The position numbers were made by a program, and so were the translations under genes. Of a DNA stretch of 16,976 bases, positions 8,095 to 16,518 are shown piece after piece. The notes under the pieces were generated by a model. It saw nothing but the letters and a program-made list of their open reading frames with translations, had not been told where the DNA came from and searched no databases. This DNA comes from an uncultured bacterium (lineage in GTDB: Bacteria; Bacillota; Clostridia; TANB77; CAG-508): the NCBI GenBank assembly GCA_905215615.1, contig CAJMQM010000015.1, positions 1-16,976 on the forward strand, given 5' to 3'. Position 1 is the first letter of the stretch. Every line of letters starts with the position of its first letter.

Positions 8095-9426
8095 TTATCT
8101 TTTTACAATTTCTACAATTTCGTCTACATTTATTTCGTTACTGTTAAATGAAATATTTACCTTTTTCTCTTCTCCAGTAGCCATATTTTTAACACTAATA
8201 ATTCCAGAGTTTATCTCGTCTTCTCCAATAATTATTACATATGGTATTTGTAATTTATCTGCATATTTTAGTTTTGCTTTTAGTTTTTTGTCATTTAAGT
8301 ATATTTCTGTATTTATATCTTTTTGTCTTAAGCAATTTGCTAACACTATTGGCTTTGATAAATCTTCAACCATTGGAACTACTAGAACGTCTGACATAGC
8401 TGTTTTTTCTGCTTTAATAAGTCCAAGCTCATTTAATTTATAAAATAATCTTGTTAATCCTATTGAGATTCCTACTCCTGGAAGTTTTTTATCTGTATAA
8501 TATTCTGCTAAGTTTTCATATCTTCCTCCAGAACATACGCTTCCAAGTTCTCTATAGTCATTTAAAAATGTTTCATATACTGTACCTGTGTAATAGTCCA
8601 AACCTCTTGCAATAGTTAAGTCTACTTTAAAGTTGGTATCTGGAACACCAAACATCCTAATATAATAAACCACACTTTTTAGCTCGTTTAGTCCTGTTTC
8701 AAATGTTTCATTTGTTATGTTTAGTTCTTGTAATTCATTTAATTTTTCGTCTGTTGTTCCATCAATTTCTATAAAACTAATTATTTTTTTAACTGCTTCT
8801 TCACTTACTCCAATTTTTTCTAATTCTTCTATTACCGCATCTTTTCCTATTTTATCTATTTTGTCTATTACTCTTAAGATTTCTGTAGAATTGTCTTTTT
8901 GGTTTATGTATTCAAATAATCCATTTAATATTTTTCTATTGTTAATTCTAATTGTAAAGTCATTAAATCCAAGCTCTTTTATTAAATTATATATAACACT
9001 TGGAATTTCTGCATCGTTTATTGTGCTTAGTTCTCCATCTCCAATAATGTCTATATCACATTGGTAAAACTCACGAAATCTTCCTTTTTGCGCTTTTTCT
9101 CCTCTATACACTTTACCAATTTGATACCTTCTAAATGGAAAACTTAGATTTCCATAATTTTTAGCTACATATTTTGCAAGAGGTACTGTTAAGTCAAACC
9201 TCATAGCAATGTCTGTATCTCCTTTTTGAAATTGATATATTTGTTTTTCTGTTTCTCCACCTGCTTTTGCAAGTAATATTTCTGATAGTTCTAATATTGG
9301 TGTATCTAATGGTAAAAAGCCAAATTTTTGATATGTTTTTTCTATTTTTTGTTTCATTTGTTCAAATAATATTTGCTCGTTTGGCAATAGTTCCATAAAT
9401 CCTGGTAATGTTCTTGGTTCTATCAT
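8095..9426 (-). CDS. hisS: Histidyl-tRNA synthetase
   Basis: Class II synthetase that charges tRNA-His. It has 443 residues from the start chosen here (446 if the upstream ATG at 9433-9435 is used). I chose ATG 9424-9426 because AAAGGG lies 9 nt before it, whereas that same site directly abuts the upstream ATG. Residues 1-330 are the catalytic core: PRTLPGF near the N-terminus, motif 2 around RGEKAQKGRFREFYQCDID, the histidine-specific RGLDYYTGTVYE loop, and motif 3 in GVGISIGLTRL. Residues ~345-443 are the HGTP-type anticodon-binding domain. The gap to the hydrolase gene upstream is only about 50 nt and holds no T-box, so it should be read from the upstream series. aspS, which often follows hisS in Firmicutes, does not follow here; spoIIP does. 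Confidence 0.97.
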   Translation of the reverse strand: MIEPRTLPGFMELLPNEQILFEQMKQKIEKTYQKFGFLPLDTPILELSEILLAKAGGETEKQIYQFQKGDTDIAMRFDLTVPLAKYVAKNYGNLSFPFRRYQIGKVYRGEKAQKGRFREFYQCDIDIIGDGELSTINDAEIPSVIYNLIKELGFNDFTIRINNRKILNGLFEYINQKDNSTEILRVIDKIDKIGKDAVIEELEKIGVSEEAVKKIISFIEIDGTTDEKLNELQELNITNETFETGLNELKSVVYYIRMFGVPDTNFKVDLTIARGLDYYTGTVYETFLNDYRELGSVCSGGRYENLAEYYTDKKLPGVGISIGLTRLFYKLNELGLIKAEKTAMSDVLVVPMVEDLSKPIVLANCLRQKDINTEIYLNDKKLKAKLKYADKLQIPYVIIIGEDEINSGIISVKNMATGEEKKVNISFNSNEINVDEIVEIVKR

Positions 9427-9435
9427 AAATTTCAT

Positions 9436-9441
9436 CCCTTT
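9436..9441 (-). promoter_or_regulatory. Ribosome binding site of hisS
   Basis: AAAGGG sits 9 nt before ATG 9424-9426 and 0 nt before the in-frame ATG 9433-9435. The spacing selects the inner start codon. Confidence 0.7.
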
Positions 9442-9482
9442 CTATATTATAAATTTAGCTATTTTATATTTTTACATTTGTT

Positions 9483-10130
9483 TTAATCTATTCTAGGTTC
9501 TAAGTCAAGGTATATTGGTTTTTCTGCATATATCATAGTAGATTTTCCATGTCCAGGGTATATTATAGTATCATCTGGTAATATTAATATTTTATTTACA
9601 ATTGAATCCATTATTTCTTCTAAACTACTTGTAGGTAAGTCTGTTCTTCCCCAAGTTCCCCTGAATATAGTATCTCCTGAAAATAGTAATTTTTCCTGTT
9701 CACAGTAAAGAGAGCTTCCACCTCTTGTATGTCCTGGAGTATGAATTACTCTAAATTCAAGTTCTCCAACATGTAATAAATCTCCGTCATCTACTCTTGA
9801 ATCCGCTTCTATTACTATATGATTTATTCCTATATAGTCTGTTAAACTAATATTTTGGTCATATAATCCATCTACATCATACCTATGAATTAATACTTTA
9901 CCACCTTTTGCATCTTTAACTTCTTTTAATCCTCTTATATGGTCTCCATGGCAATGTGTTAAATATATATATTTAACATTTGCTTCTAAAATGTCTAACA
10001 TTTCTATTATTTTTTCTGGGTTTCCTCCTGGATCTATAACCATTGTTTCTTTTGATTTTTCATCTTGCACGATGTAGCAATTTGTTTTATCTGGAATTCC
10101 TCCATCTACTTTTAATATTTTTAATATCAT
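9483..10130 (-). CDS. Metallo-beta-lactamase-fold hydrolase, glyoxalase II-like
   Basis: A 215-residue single-domain enzyme of the metallo-beta-lactamase superfamily, close in layout to small glyoxalase II-like thioester hydrolases. All metal ligands are visible: His59, His61, Asp63 and His64 in THCHGDH, His134 in HTPGHT, Asp153 in GDT and His194 in YPGHG, so two metal ions can be bound. The GRTDLPTSS stretch after Asp153 is usual in this subgroup. There is no C-terminal glutathione-binding domain of classical glyoxalase II, so the substrate is not known. A gene of this type is commonly found between relA and hisS in Clostridia, which supports vertical inheritance. GGAAG and AGGAAA lie before the ATG, and the start overlaps the stop of a possible tiny ORF (ATGA). 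Confidence 0.92.
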   Translation of the reverse strand: MILKILKVDGGIPDKTNCYIVQDEKSKETMVIDPGGNPEKIIEMLDILEANVKYIYLTHCHGDHIRGLKEVKDAKGGKVLIHRYDVDGLYDQNISLTDYIGINHIVIEADSRVDDGDLLHVGELEFRVIHTPGHTRGGSSLYCEQEKLLFSGDTIFRGTWGRTDLPTSSLEEIMDSIVNKILILPDDTIIYPGHGKSTMIYAEKPIYLDLEPRID

Positions 10131-10201
10131 TTTCCTACTTCCTTTGTTTTTTTATTTTTAGCTTTTCTTTTAGTTTGCTCTAATTTATAAAGTTTAAACA
10201 T
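10127..10201 (-). CDS. Possible 24-residue Lys-rich peptide between relA and the hydrolase
   Basis: An ATG three bases after the relA stop opens a 24-codon frame (MFKLYKLEQTKRK..., 9 lysines) that ends in TGA overlapping the hydrolase start as ATGA. The overlap suggests translational coupling, because the 3' part of the frame contains the hydrolase ribosome site. The ribosome site of the frame itself is weak (GAGAAAG inside the relA end). It may be a chance frame in A-rich spacer DNA; I see no known family. Confidence 0.25.
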   Translation of the reverse strand: MFKLYKLEQTKRKAKNKKTKEVGK

Positions 10202-10204
10202 ATT

Positions 10205-12403
10205 TTATTTCTTTCTCTTTACTTCATATACGCTATCTACTTTTCTTAAGGTTTTTAAAACTTTATTTAATTCTTCTATATTTTCTACTTCTACTGTAAC
10301 TTCTGCAATTACCATTTTTTCTTTTGTAGTTCTTGCATTAATTGCTATTAGCTTGGTTTTTATACTATTTATGGCTGTAATTAAGTCTGCAAGTAAACCT
10401 GTTCTGTCATTTGCATAGATTTCTATTGTAACATCATATGCTTTTTCCTCGTTTTTGCTCCACACTACATCTATCATCCTATTTTCTTCTGAAATAAGTG
10501 ATTTTATATTTGTACAATCCTTTCTATGTATAGACACTCCTCTACCTTTTGTAATATAACCAACTATGTCATCTCCTGGTACAGGGTTACAACATTTTGA
10601 TAGCTTTACTAGGCAGTTATCTATTCCTTTAACAATAACTCCTGCATTATAGCTTTTATCTTCAACTAATTTTTGGCTTGTAAGTTGTTCTATTTTCTTT
10701 TCTATATTTGCTTCATTATGTTCTTTTTTGTATTCCTCTAATATTCTTGCAACTACTTTTCCAGCAGTTATTCCACCAAATCCAATGCTTGCATACATAT
10801 CGTCTGTGTTATTAAATTTATACCTGTTTAAAGCTGCTTGTACAAATTCTGGTTTAAATATTTCTGTATGACTTAACCCTAATTTTTTTAGTTCTTTTTC
10901 TACTGCATCTTTACCCTTTTCAATATTTTCATCTCTTTGATTTTTCTTAAACCAAGAAAGTATTTTGTTTTTAGCTGTAGAACTTGCCACAAATTTTAGC
11001 CAGTCCCTACTTGGTCCTTTTGATTGGTCAGATGTTAAAATTTCTACAATGTCTCCACTTTTTAGTTTTGTTATAATAGGCATCATTTTGCTATTTACTT
11101 TACAGCCAACCATTTTGTTTCCAATTGCTTCGTGTATGGTGTATGCAAAATCTATTGGCGTACTTCCTTTTGGCAAAGCCTTTATTTGACCTTTCGGAGT
11201 AAATACATAAACTTCGTCTTCAAACAATTCTGTTTTTAGGGTTTTCATAAATTCATCTGGGTCTTGTAAGTCTTTCTGCCACTCTAATGTTTCTCTAAGC
11301 CATGATAATTTATCATCTGTTACTACAACATTTGCTTTTTTATGTGTTCTAAAACTTGCCTCTTTATATGCCCAATGTGCAGCAATACCAAACTCAGCAA
11401 CTCTATGCATGTCCCAAGTACGTATTTGTACCTCAAAAGGTGTTCCTTTTGGTCCTATTAGTGTTGTGTGTAAAGACTGGTACATATTTGGTTTTGGCAC
11501 AGAAATATAATCTTTAAATCTTCCTGGCATTGGAGTATATAATTCGTGCACAACACCTAAAGCCGCATAACAGTCTTTAACAGAATTAACTATAATTCTT
11601 AAAGCAAATAGGTCATATACTTGGTCTAATGTTATATTGTCCCTTTTCATTTTATTATAAATACTGTATAAATGCTTTGCTCTTCCTGTTATTTCGCCTT
11701 CTATTTTCTGCTTTTTTAATGCAACTTTAATTTGGTCTAGAATTTGGTCAATAAATTTTAGTCTTTCTTCCCTCTTTTTATCTATTCCAGCAACTAATTC
11801 TCTATATTCTTCTGGGTATAAATATTTAAAAGATAAATCTTCAAGCTCCCATTTTAAAGAATACATACCCAAACGGTTTGCAAGAGGTGCATATAAAACC
11901 ATAGTTTCTCTTGCATTTGCTATTTGCCTATCTCTTGAAAGATATTTAAGAGTTCTCATGTTATGAAGTCTATCTGAAAGTTTTATTAAAATTACTCTTA
12001 TATCTTTTCCCATTGCAAGAAACATTTTTCTATAATTTTCTACTTGTTGCTCTTCTATTGTTGCATATTCTAATTTGTTTAATTTGGTTACGCCATCTAC
12101 CATGTCTGCAATTTCTTCACCAAATTTTTCTATAATGTCTTTTTTAGTAACATTTGTATCTTCTACTACATCATGAAGAAGAGCAGCACAAATTGTGCTA
12201 TCATCTAGTCCAAGTGTTGACAAAATATATGCTACTTGAACTGGATGTATTATATATGGCTCACCAGATTTTCTAAGTTGCCCCTCATGCTGTGATTTAG
12301 CAAATTCATATGCTCTGCTTACCATTTTTATATCTATTTTTCTATTATGCTTTTTCATTTCTTTTATTACATCATCTAATGTATATTCTTTTACTTCTGA
12401 CAT
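10205..12403 (-). CDS. relA: Bifunctional (p)ppGpp synthetase/hydrolase (Rel/SpoT family)
   Basis: Makes and degrades the stringent-response alarmone (p)ppGpp, answering uncharged tRNA on the ribosome. The 732-residue length is normal. Domains in order: HD hydrolase (~25-200) with the manganese ligands His53, His77, Asp78 and Asp144 all present; synthetase (~235-370) with RFKDY at 295-299 and FEVQIRT near 328; TGS (~396-455); zinc-finger/CC region with Cys604-Cys605 and HRKDC; and a C-terminal ACT domain (~655-730). The basic RxKD form of the synthetase motif together with an intact HD site indicates a two-way enzyme, the usual single long Rel of Firmicutes. Start: AAGGAAG about 9 nt upstream. 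It begins 27 nt after recJ and is in the same direction. apt, which often sits between recJ and relA, is missing. Confidence 0.97.
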   Translation of the reverse strand: MSEVKEYTLDDVIKEMKKHNRKIDIKMVSRAYEFAKSQHEGQLRKSGEPYIIHPVQVAYILSTLGLDDSTICAALLHDVVEDTNVTKKDIIEKFGEEIADMVDGVTKLNKLEYATIEEQQVENYRKMFLAMGKDIRVILIKLSDRLHNMRTLKYLSRDRQIANARETMVLYAPLANRLGMYSLKWELEDLSFKYLYPEEYRELVAGIDKKREERLKFIDQILDQIKVALKKQKIEGEITGRAKHLYSIYNKMKRDNITLDQVYDLFALRIIVNSVKDCYAALGVVHELYTPMPGRFKDYISVPKPNMYQSLHTTLIGPKGTPFEVQIRTWDMHRVAEFGIAAHWAYKEASFRTHKKANVVVTDDKLSWLRETLEWQKDLQDPDEFMKTLKTELFEDEVYVFTPKGQIKALPKGSTPIDFAYTIHEAIGNKMVGCKVNSKMMPIITKLKSGDIVEILTSDQSKGPSRDWLKFVASSTAKNKILSWFKKNQRDENIEKGKDAVEKELKKLGLSHTEIFKPEFVQAALNRYKFNNTDDMYASIGFGGITAGKVVARILEEYKKEHNEANIEKKIEQLTSQKLVEDKSYNAGVIVKGIDNCLVKLSKCCNPVPGDDIVGYITKGRGVSIHRKDCTNIKSLISEENRMIDVVWSKNEEKAYDVTIEIYANDRTGLLADLITAINSIKTKLIAINARTTKEKMVIAEVTVEVENIEELNKVLKTLRKVDSVYEVKRKK

Positions 12404-12430
12404 ATCTATTCACTTCCTTATGTGCTTACA

Positions 12431-14113
12431 TTATATAGACTTTCTAATATCTTTAATTGTAACTTGTACATTTTCGTTTCCATTAAATACATTAACATCT
12501 ATTGTTCCAACTATATCTACTCTATCTTCTATTTTATAATGCTCTGTCAAGTCCCCCATGTTAAATCCAATTCCATCTATAAAGAAATTATCTTGTTTTA
12601 ATAGCATTTTTAAGTGTTTTCCTTCAGATAAAGACCTTATTGAAACAATTTTTAAATTTTCTATTAGGAAAAGTGGCATTTTGTTTTGTTCCCCAAAAGG
12701 CTCTAATTTCTGCAATTCTTTTACGTTTTCTAAACTTATATCTTTTAAATCTACCTTTCTTTCTATATTAATTACAGGTACAATTTCCGATATATTTTTT
12801 GATTTTGCATATTCTATAAATGCATTTTTAAATTCCTTAAATTTATCTTTTTTTATTGTAATACCAACTGCCATTGAGTGCCCACCAAATTTTTCTAAAT
12901 AGTCTGAGCATTTCATTAAAGCCTCATGTAGGTCAAACCCTGGTATGCTTCTTCCAGAACCTTTTCCTTCTTCTCCTTCAAAACATATTAATATACTTGG
13001 CTTAAAATATTCATCTGTTATTTTTGAAGATACAATTCCTGCTACTCCATGGTGCCACCCTTCTTTTCCTAATACTATTGCTGTTTCTTCATTGCTTTTT
13101 TCTATTTCTTCTACAGCTTCATCATATATTTTTCTTTCTACTTGTTGTCTTGCCGAATTATATTCGTTCATCTTTTTAGCTAATTTGTCTGTTGTTTGTT
13201 TATCTTTGGCTAAAAATAATTCCAATGCTTCGTCTGCATGCCCTAATCTTCCACATGCATTTATTCTTGGAGATAATCCAAATGAAACCATTGTAGAATC
13301 TATTTTTTTAAATCCACATAAATTTATTAAAGTTTTTAATCCAATGTTATTTGTTCTTTCTACTAGCATTAGTCCAAGTTTAGCTATTACTCTATTTTCA
13401 TCTACAAGAGGTACAATATCTGAAATAGTACCAATTGCAGCAATATCTAAAAATTTTAAATATTCCTTTTCTGGCAAGTTCCATGTTATTGCTAATGCTT
13501 GTATTAACTTAAAAGCTACTCCACACCCTGCTAATTGGTTAAATGGGTATTTGTTATCTTTTCTTTTTGCATCTACAACAGCTATACAATTTGGAATTTC
13601 TTCTCCAGGCTCATGATGGTCTGTTACAATAACATCTATTCCTATACTTTTTGCATATTCTATTTCTTCAATACCAGTAATTCCACAGTCTACAGTAATT
13701 ATAAGTGTTGTGTCTGAATAAGAAATTTCTCTTATTGCATCTTTATTTAACCCATAACCCTCTTCTAGTCTATTTGGAATATAGGTTTTAACATCTATTC
13801 CAGAATTTGCAAAAAAGTTTTTAAGTAACGTAATACTTGTTATTCCATCTACATCATAATCTCCATATATAGTAATAACTTCTTTATTGTCTACAGCTTT
13901 TACAATTCTATCTACAGCCTTTTCCATATCTGGTAAAAGAAATGGATTATAAAAATCATTTCTAGTTGGATTTAAGAATTTTGTAACTTCTTCATCTGTA
14001 GTAATATTTTTGTGAATTAAAATGCTAGCCAATAAATTACTTATTTTATGTTTTTTTGCAAATTCTTCTACCTCTTCATTATTAACTTTGCTTACTTCCC
14101 ATTTTTTTATCAT
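12431..14113 (-). CDS. recJ: Single-stranded-DNA-specific 5'-3' exonuclease RecJ
   Basis: RecJ degrades single-stranded DNA from the 5' end in recombination, mismatch and base-excision repair. From the start chosen the protein has 560 residues, close to the E. coli core length and shorter than the Bacillus form with its extra C-terminal domain. DHH-family motifs: GDYDVDG with Asp85/Asp87/Asp89, TVDCG near 142, TDHHEPG with Asp165-His166-His167, and AAIGTISDIVPL near 220. The DHHA1 part has GWHHGVAGIVSSKI and GGHSMAVG (His412), and an OB-like domain ends the protein. An ATG at 14123-14125 would add MKLN, but it touches the AAAAGG ribosome site (14126-14131), so ATG 14111-14113, 12 nt from that site, is preferred. 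It lies between the DnaB-like gene and relA. Confidence 0.95.
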   Translation of the reverse strand: MIKKWEVSKVNNEEVEEFAKKHKISNLLASILIHKNITTDEEVTKFLNPTRNDFYNPFLLPDMEKAVDRIVKAVDNKEVITIYGDYDVDGITSITLLKNFFANSGIDVKTYIPNRLEEGYGLNKDAIREISYSDTTLIITVDCGITGIEEIEYAKSIGIDVIVTDHHEPGEEIPNCIAVVDAKRKDNKYPFNQLAGCGVAFKLIQALAITWNLPEKEYLKFLDIAAIGTISDIVPLVDENRVIAKLGLMLVERTNNIGLKTLINLCGFKKIDSTMVSFGLSPRINACGRLGHADEALELFLAKDKQTTDKLAKKMNEYNSARQQVERKIYDEAVEEIEKSNEETAIVLGKEGWHHGVAGIVSSKITDEYFKPSILICFEGEEGKGSGRSIPGFDLHEALMKCSDYLEKFGGHSMAVGITIKKDKFKEFKNAFIEYAKSKNISEIVPVINIERKVDLKDISLENVKELQKLEPFGEQNKMPLFLIENLKIVSIRSLSEGKHLKMLLKQDNFFIDGIGFNMGDLTEHYKIEDRVDIVGTIDVNVFNGNENVQVTIKDIRKSI

Positions 14114-14125
14114 GTTTAATTTCAT

Positions 14126-14131
14126 CCTTTT
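14126..14131 (-). promoter_or_regulatory. Ribosome binding site of recJ
   Basis: AAAAGG directly abuts ATG 14123-14125 and lies 12 nt before in-frame ATG 14111-14113. Only the second start leaves any space for initiation, though the spacing is on the long side. Confidence 0.5.
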
Positions 14132-14182
14132 CTAATGCATAACCTTTTAAAAGAGATATTCTTTTTTTGCTTTAAGGTTAAA

Positions 14183-16444
14183 TTACTTAATTTGCTGTTT
14201 CATCCTTAAGTACCCTAATTCTTCCCATCTGTTATATGCTAAATTTAGCCTAAATAAAACTTTTGGTTTTGCACCGGCTCTGTTTTTGTCTACCACACAA
14301 GCATAATATCTAACATCTGGGTCTGTATATTTTTTTAAATCAAAATATTTTGTATCTACTTCTTTTAAAGAATACTCGTAGTCATCATATGTTTCCTTAT
14401 TTATTTGCTTTATTAAACAAAGTGTGTCTAAAACTTCTTTTACAGTTCTACTAACTGCTAAATCGTTAACATCTAAGTTTATTGGTAGTGTTGTACTTTC
14501 TGTTAATTGTAAAGTAGAATAAATAAACATATTAAAGTTTTGTGCTAAGTTTGAAAGTATTGTTGCAGTTTTCTTTATTTCCTCTCCCTTACCAATATTT
14601 GCAGTATCTGTTTTTAATGTATCATAGAATACATATTCTATTTTTTCTTTGTAATAGTAATTCATTATAACTTTTTTTAGCTCATCATTTGTGTGGTCTG
14701 TTATATTTATAAAATAAATTGAATTATTTATTTCTTTATTAGCCCAATCTACTGCTTTTATTGTTTTGTTAAATTCTGTAGAGATTCCAGTTAGTCTTTT
14801 TACAAAGTCTGCTTGGCTTTCTTTTTCTTCTTTTACAACAAAACCGTTTTCATCTACTTTAACTTTTTTTGGGTCATCTGGTCTAAACTTAAATTCTAAA
14901 AGTTCTCCTTCTGTTTTGCTTATATCTTGTCCATGTAGTTTTTGAATCTCTGGATTATTTATTATTGTTGTAATTAAGCATAGTTTCATTTTGTCTTCTG
15001 ACATTTCATTTGAAATAATTAATACTTTTTTCTTATGAATAAATGCTGTATATGCTGCTAGATTAATTGTAAACCTACTTTTACCAGAGTTTGAAGGCAT
15101 GGCAAATGCCATTGTTTCTCCTTTTCTTAAACCTTTGAAAACACTTGAAAGTATATGGAAAGGAAATTCTAAGCCATTTGTTAGAGTGTTGTCTCCCATT
15201 TCTAAAAAACTAGTTAAATCTTTATTTAAAACTGCTTGTTTAAACTTTCCAGTAACTGTTACTTGGTTTACAGCACTTTCTACTTCTTCTACTGACATTG
15301 ATTTATATAAAACATAATTTATTATTTCTACTATTTTGTCTTGATTTTCTTTTATTGGATTTTCTAAATAGCTTTTTCTTAAGATGAATAATTTTTTTAG
15401 TTCTATATAAATTTCTTCTATATTATAGTTTTCATCCATGTATTCTGCCATTAAGTCTTCTTTAAATTCACGTATTTCATTATTATATTTTGGCAGATTA
15501 TAACCATCTTTTGCTACTTCTGGAGTATACTTACTTCCTTCTGTAAATAATACACTTTTGTAAACTTCTGTGCATTTATCATCTTCAAAGTGGCACTCTT
15601 TTTTTGTTATATAATATTTTGTTATTAATTTAGGATTATTTAATAGCATACCTAAATAAATATGTTCTAATTCTTCATTTCTTAGCTGTTTAGGGTATAT
15701 TCCTTCATCTTGCTCTTCTGTCTCTTCATCTGTTGTATTATCTTCATCATCGCTTTGTTCTCCATCTTGGTCATTTTCGGAATTTTCTGTGTCTTCATCC
15801 TTTTCTTCATTATTATTTTCTTCTTGTGTATCATCCTCGCTCATCTTGCTATCAATATCGTTTTCAGTTGTTATGTTTGTATCGTCTTCATCTGAATAAT
15901 CGTCTGAGTAGTTATTATTTTCGTCATTATATTCTTTTAGTCTTTTATATAAAGGGTCTTCTGAAAGTTCGTCATACTCGTCATTTTGGAAAAAGTCGTC
16001 ATCGTCTACATCTGATGCACTTTTGTATGTTGTATCTTCAAAAAAGTCCTCATCTTTAACATCTTCTATTTCGTTTTGTTCTTCTTTCTTCTCTTCTTTC
16101 TTTTGGTTTTCTTCATTTTTGTTTTGCTTTTGATTATCTTTTTTGTGTTCCTTATTATTTTCTTCTTCACTTTTTTCGTTACTTACTTTGCTTTGTTTAT
16201 TTTCTTTAGGTTTATCTTCGTCCTTCTTTTTCTTACTTTTTTTATTTGATTCTTTTTGCTCCGTTTTTTCATTTTTTACATCTTTTTTTGTACTAGCATT
16301 TTGTATTTTTTCAATTCTATCTAAAGCTTTTTTAAATTCTTTGTTTCGTATTTCTTGTTTTATTTTCTCTACTTCTTCTCTGTTTTCATCTGTTACTTTC
16401 AATTTTTGTAAACTTTCAAATAATTTTACAGCATAATTTTCCAT
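14183..16444 (-). CDS. Divergent DnaB-like helicase/RecA-fold ATPase with long acidic N-terminal extension
   Basis: The C-terminal two thirds follow the DnaB replicative-helicase plan. Residues ~250-365 resemble the DnaB N-terminal domain (EELEHIYLGMLLNNPKLI). Residues ~418-735 form a RecA-like ATPase: Walker A PSNSGKS with Lys455, the H1a motif SNEMS with Glu480, Walker B YVFYD with Asp608, and Lys720/Arg722 (DKNRAG) where DnaB has its finger residues. The DnaB H4 signature (SDLRESGxIEQDAD) is degenerate (NDLAVSRTVKEVLD). About 250 residues precede this: a short helical segment (1-47), then a Lys/Glu-rich and finally Asp/Glu/Asn-rich low-complexity stretch, making 753 residues against about 450 for DnaB. 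It is therefore probably not the main replicative helicase; an accessory helicase or DNA-bound ATPase is an inference. Own promoter at 16519-16547; AAGGAAG ribosome site upstream; recJ follows after about 60 nt. Confidence 0.88.
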   Translation of the reverse strand: MENYAVKLFESLQKLKVTDENREEVEKIKQEIRNKEFKKALDRIEKIQNASTKKDVKNEKTEQKESNKKSKKKKDEDKPKENKQSKVSNEKSEEENNKEHKKDNQKQNKNEENQKKEEKKEEQNEIEDVKDEDFFEDTTYKSASDVDDDDFFQNDEYDELSEDPLYKRLKEYNDENNNYSDDYSDEDDTNITTENDIDSKMSEDDTQEENNNEEKDEDTENSENDQDGEQSDDEDNTTDEETEEQDEGIYPKQLRNEELEHIYLGMLLNNPKLITKYYITKKECHFEDDKCTEVYKSVLFTEGSKYTPEVAKDGYNLPKYNNEIREFKEDLMAEYMDENYNIEEIYIELKKLFILRKSYLENPIKENQDKIVEIINYVLYKSMSVEEVESAVNQVTVTGKFKQAVLNKDLTSFLEMGDNTLTNGLEFPFHILSSVFKGLRKGETMAFAMPSNSGKSRFTINLAAYTAFIHKKKVLIISNEMSEDKMKLCLITTIINNPEIQKLHGQDISKTEGELLEFKFRPDDPKKVKVDENGFVVKEEKESQADFVKRLTGISTEFNKTIKAVDWANKEINNSIYFINITDHTNDELKKVIMNYYYKEKIEYVFYDTLKTDTANIGKGEEIKKTATILSNLAQNFNMFIYSTLQLTESTTLPINLDVNDLAVSRTVKEVLDTLCLIKQINKETYDDYEYSLKEVDTKYFDLKKYTDPDVRYYACVVDKNRAGAKPKVLFRLNLAYNRWEELGYLRMKQQIK

Positions 16445-16478
16445 ATTTCTACTCTTCCTTTCTTGCCTTTCTACTATT

Positions 16479-16510
16479 GTTAAAAGACAAAATTTTTCTT
16501 CTCTTTTGAC
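16479..16510 (-). other. Stem-loop at the predicted 5' end of the DnaB-like mRNA
   Basis: GTCAAAAGA (16502-16510) pairs with TCTTTTAAC (16479-16487) with one C-A mismatch and a 14-nt loop that includes AAAATTTT. The predicted transcription start is near 16512, so the stem would begin within about 2 nt of the mRNA 5' end. Such stems can slow 5' decay. It leaves the ribosome site free. Confidence 0.4.
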
Positions 16511-16518
16511 TTTTTATG

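Noticed and set aside
9442..9482. TATAAT upstream of hisS as a promoter
   Set aside because: Transcription would start at or inside the ribosome site and there is no -35 box at a suitable distance.
12945..13616. Plus-strand open frame of 223 codons
   Set aside because: Antisense to recJ, whose motifs are intact over the same bases.
15720..16310. Repeated GAA/GAT/AAA-rich stretch as a DNA tandem repeat
   Set aside because: The bases do not form a regular repeat unit; it is a coding low-complexity region in a single intact frame.
15710..16436. Plus-strand frames over the 5' half of the DnaB-like gene, partly hydrophobic
   Set aside because: They are the complement of the acidic/Lys-rich low-complexity tract; GAA/GAT/AAA codons read as Phe/Ile/Leu-like codons in reverse.
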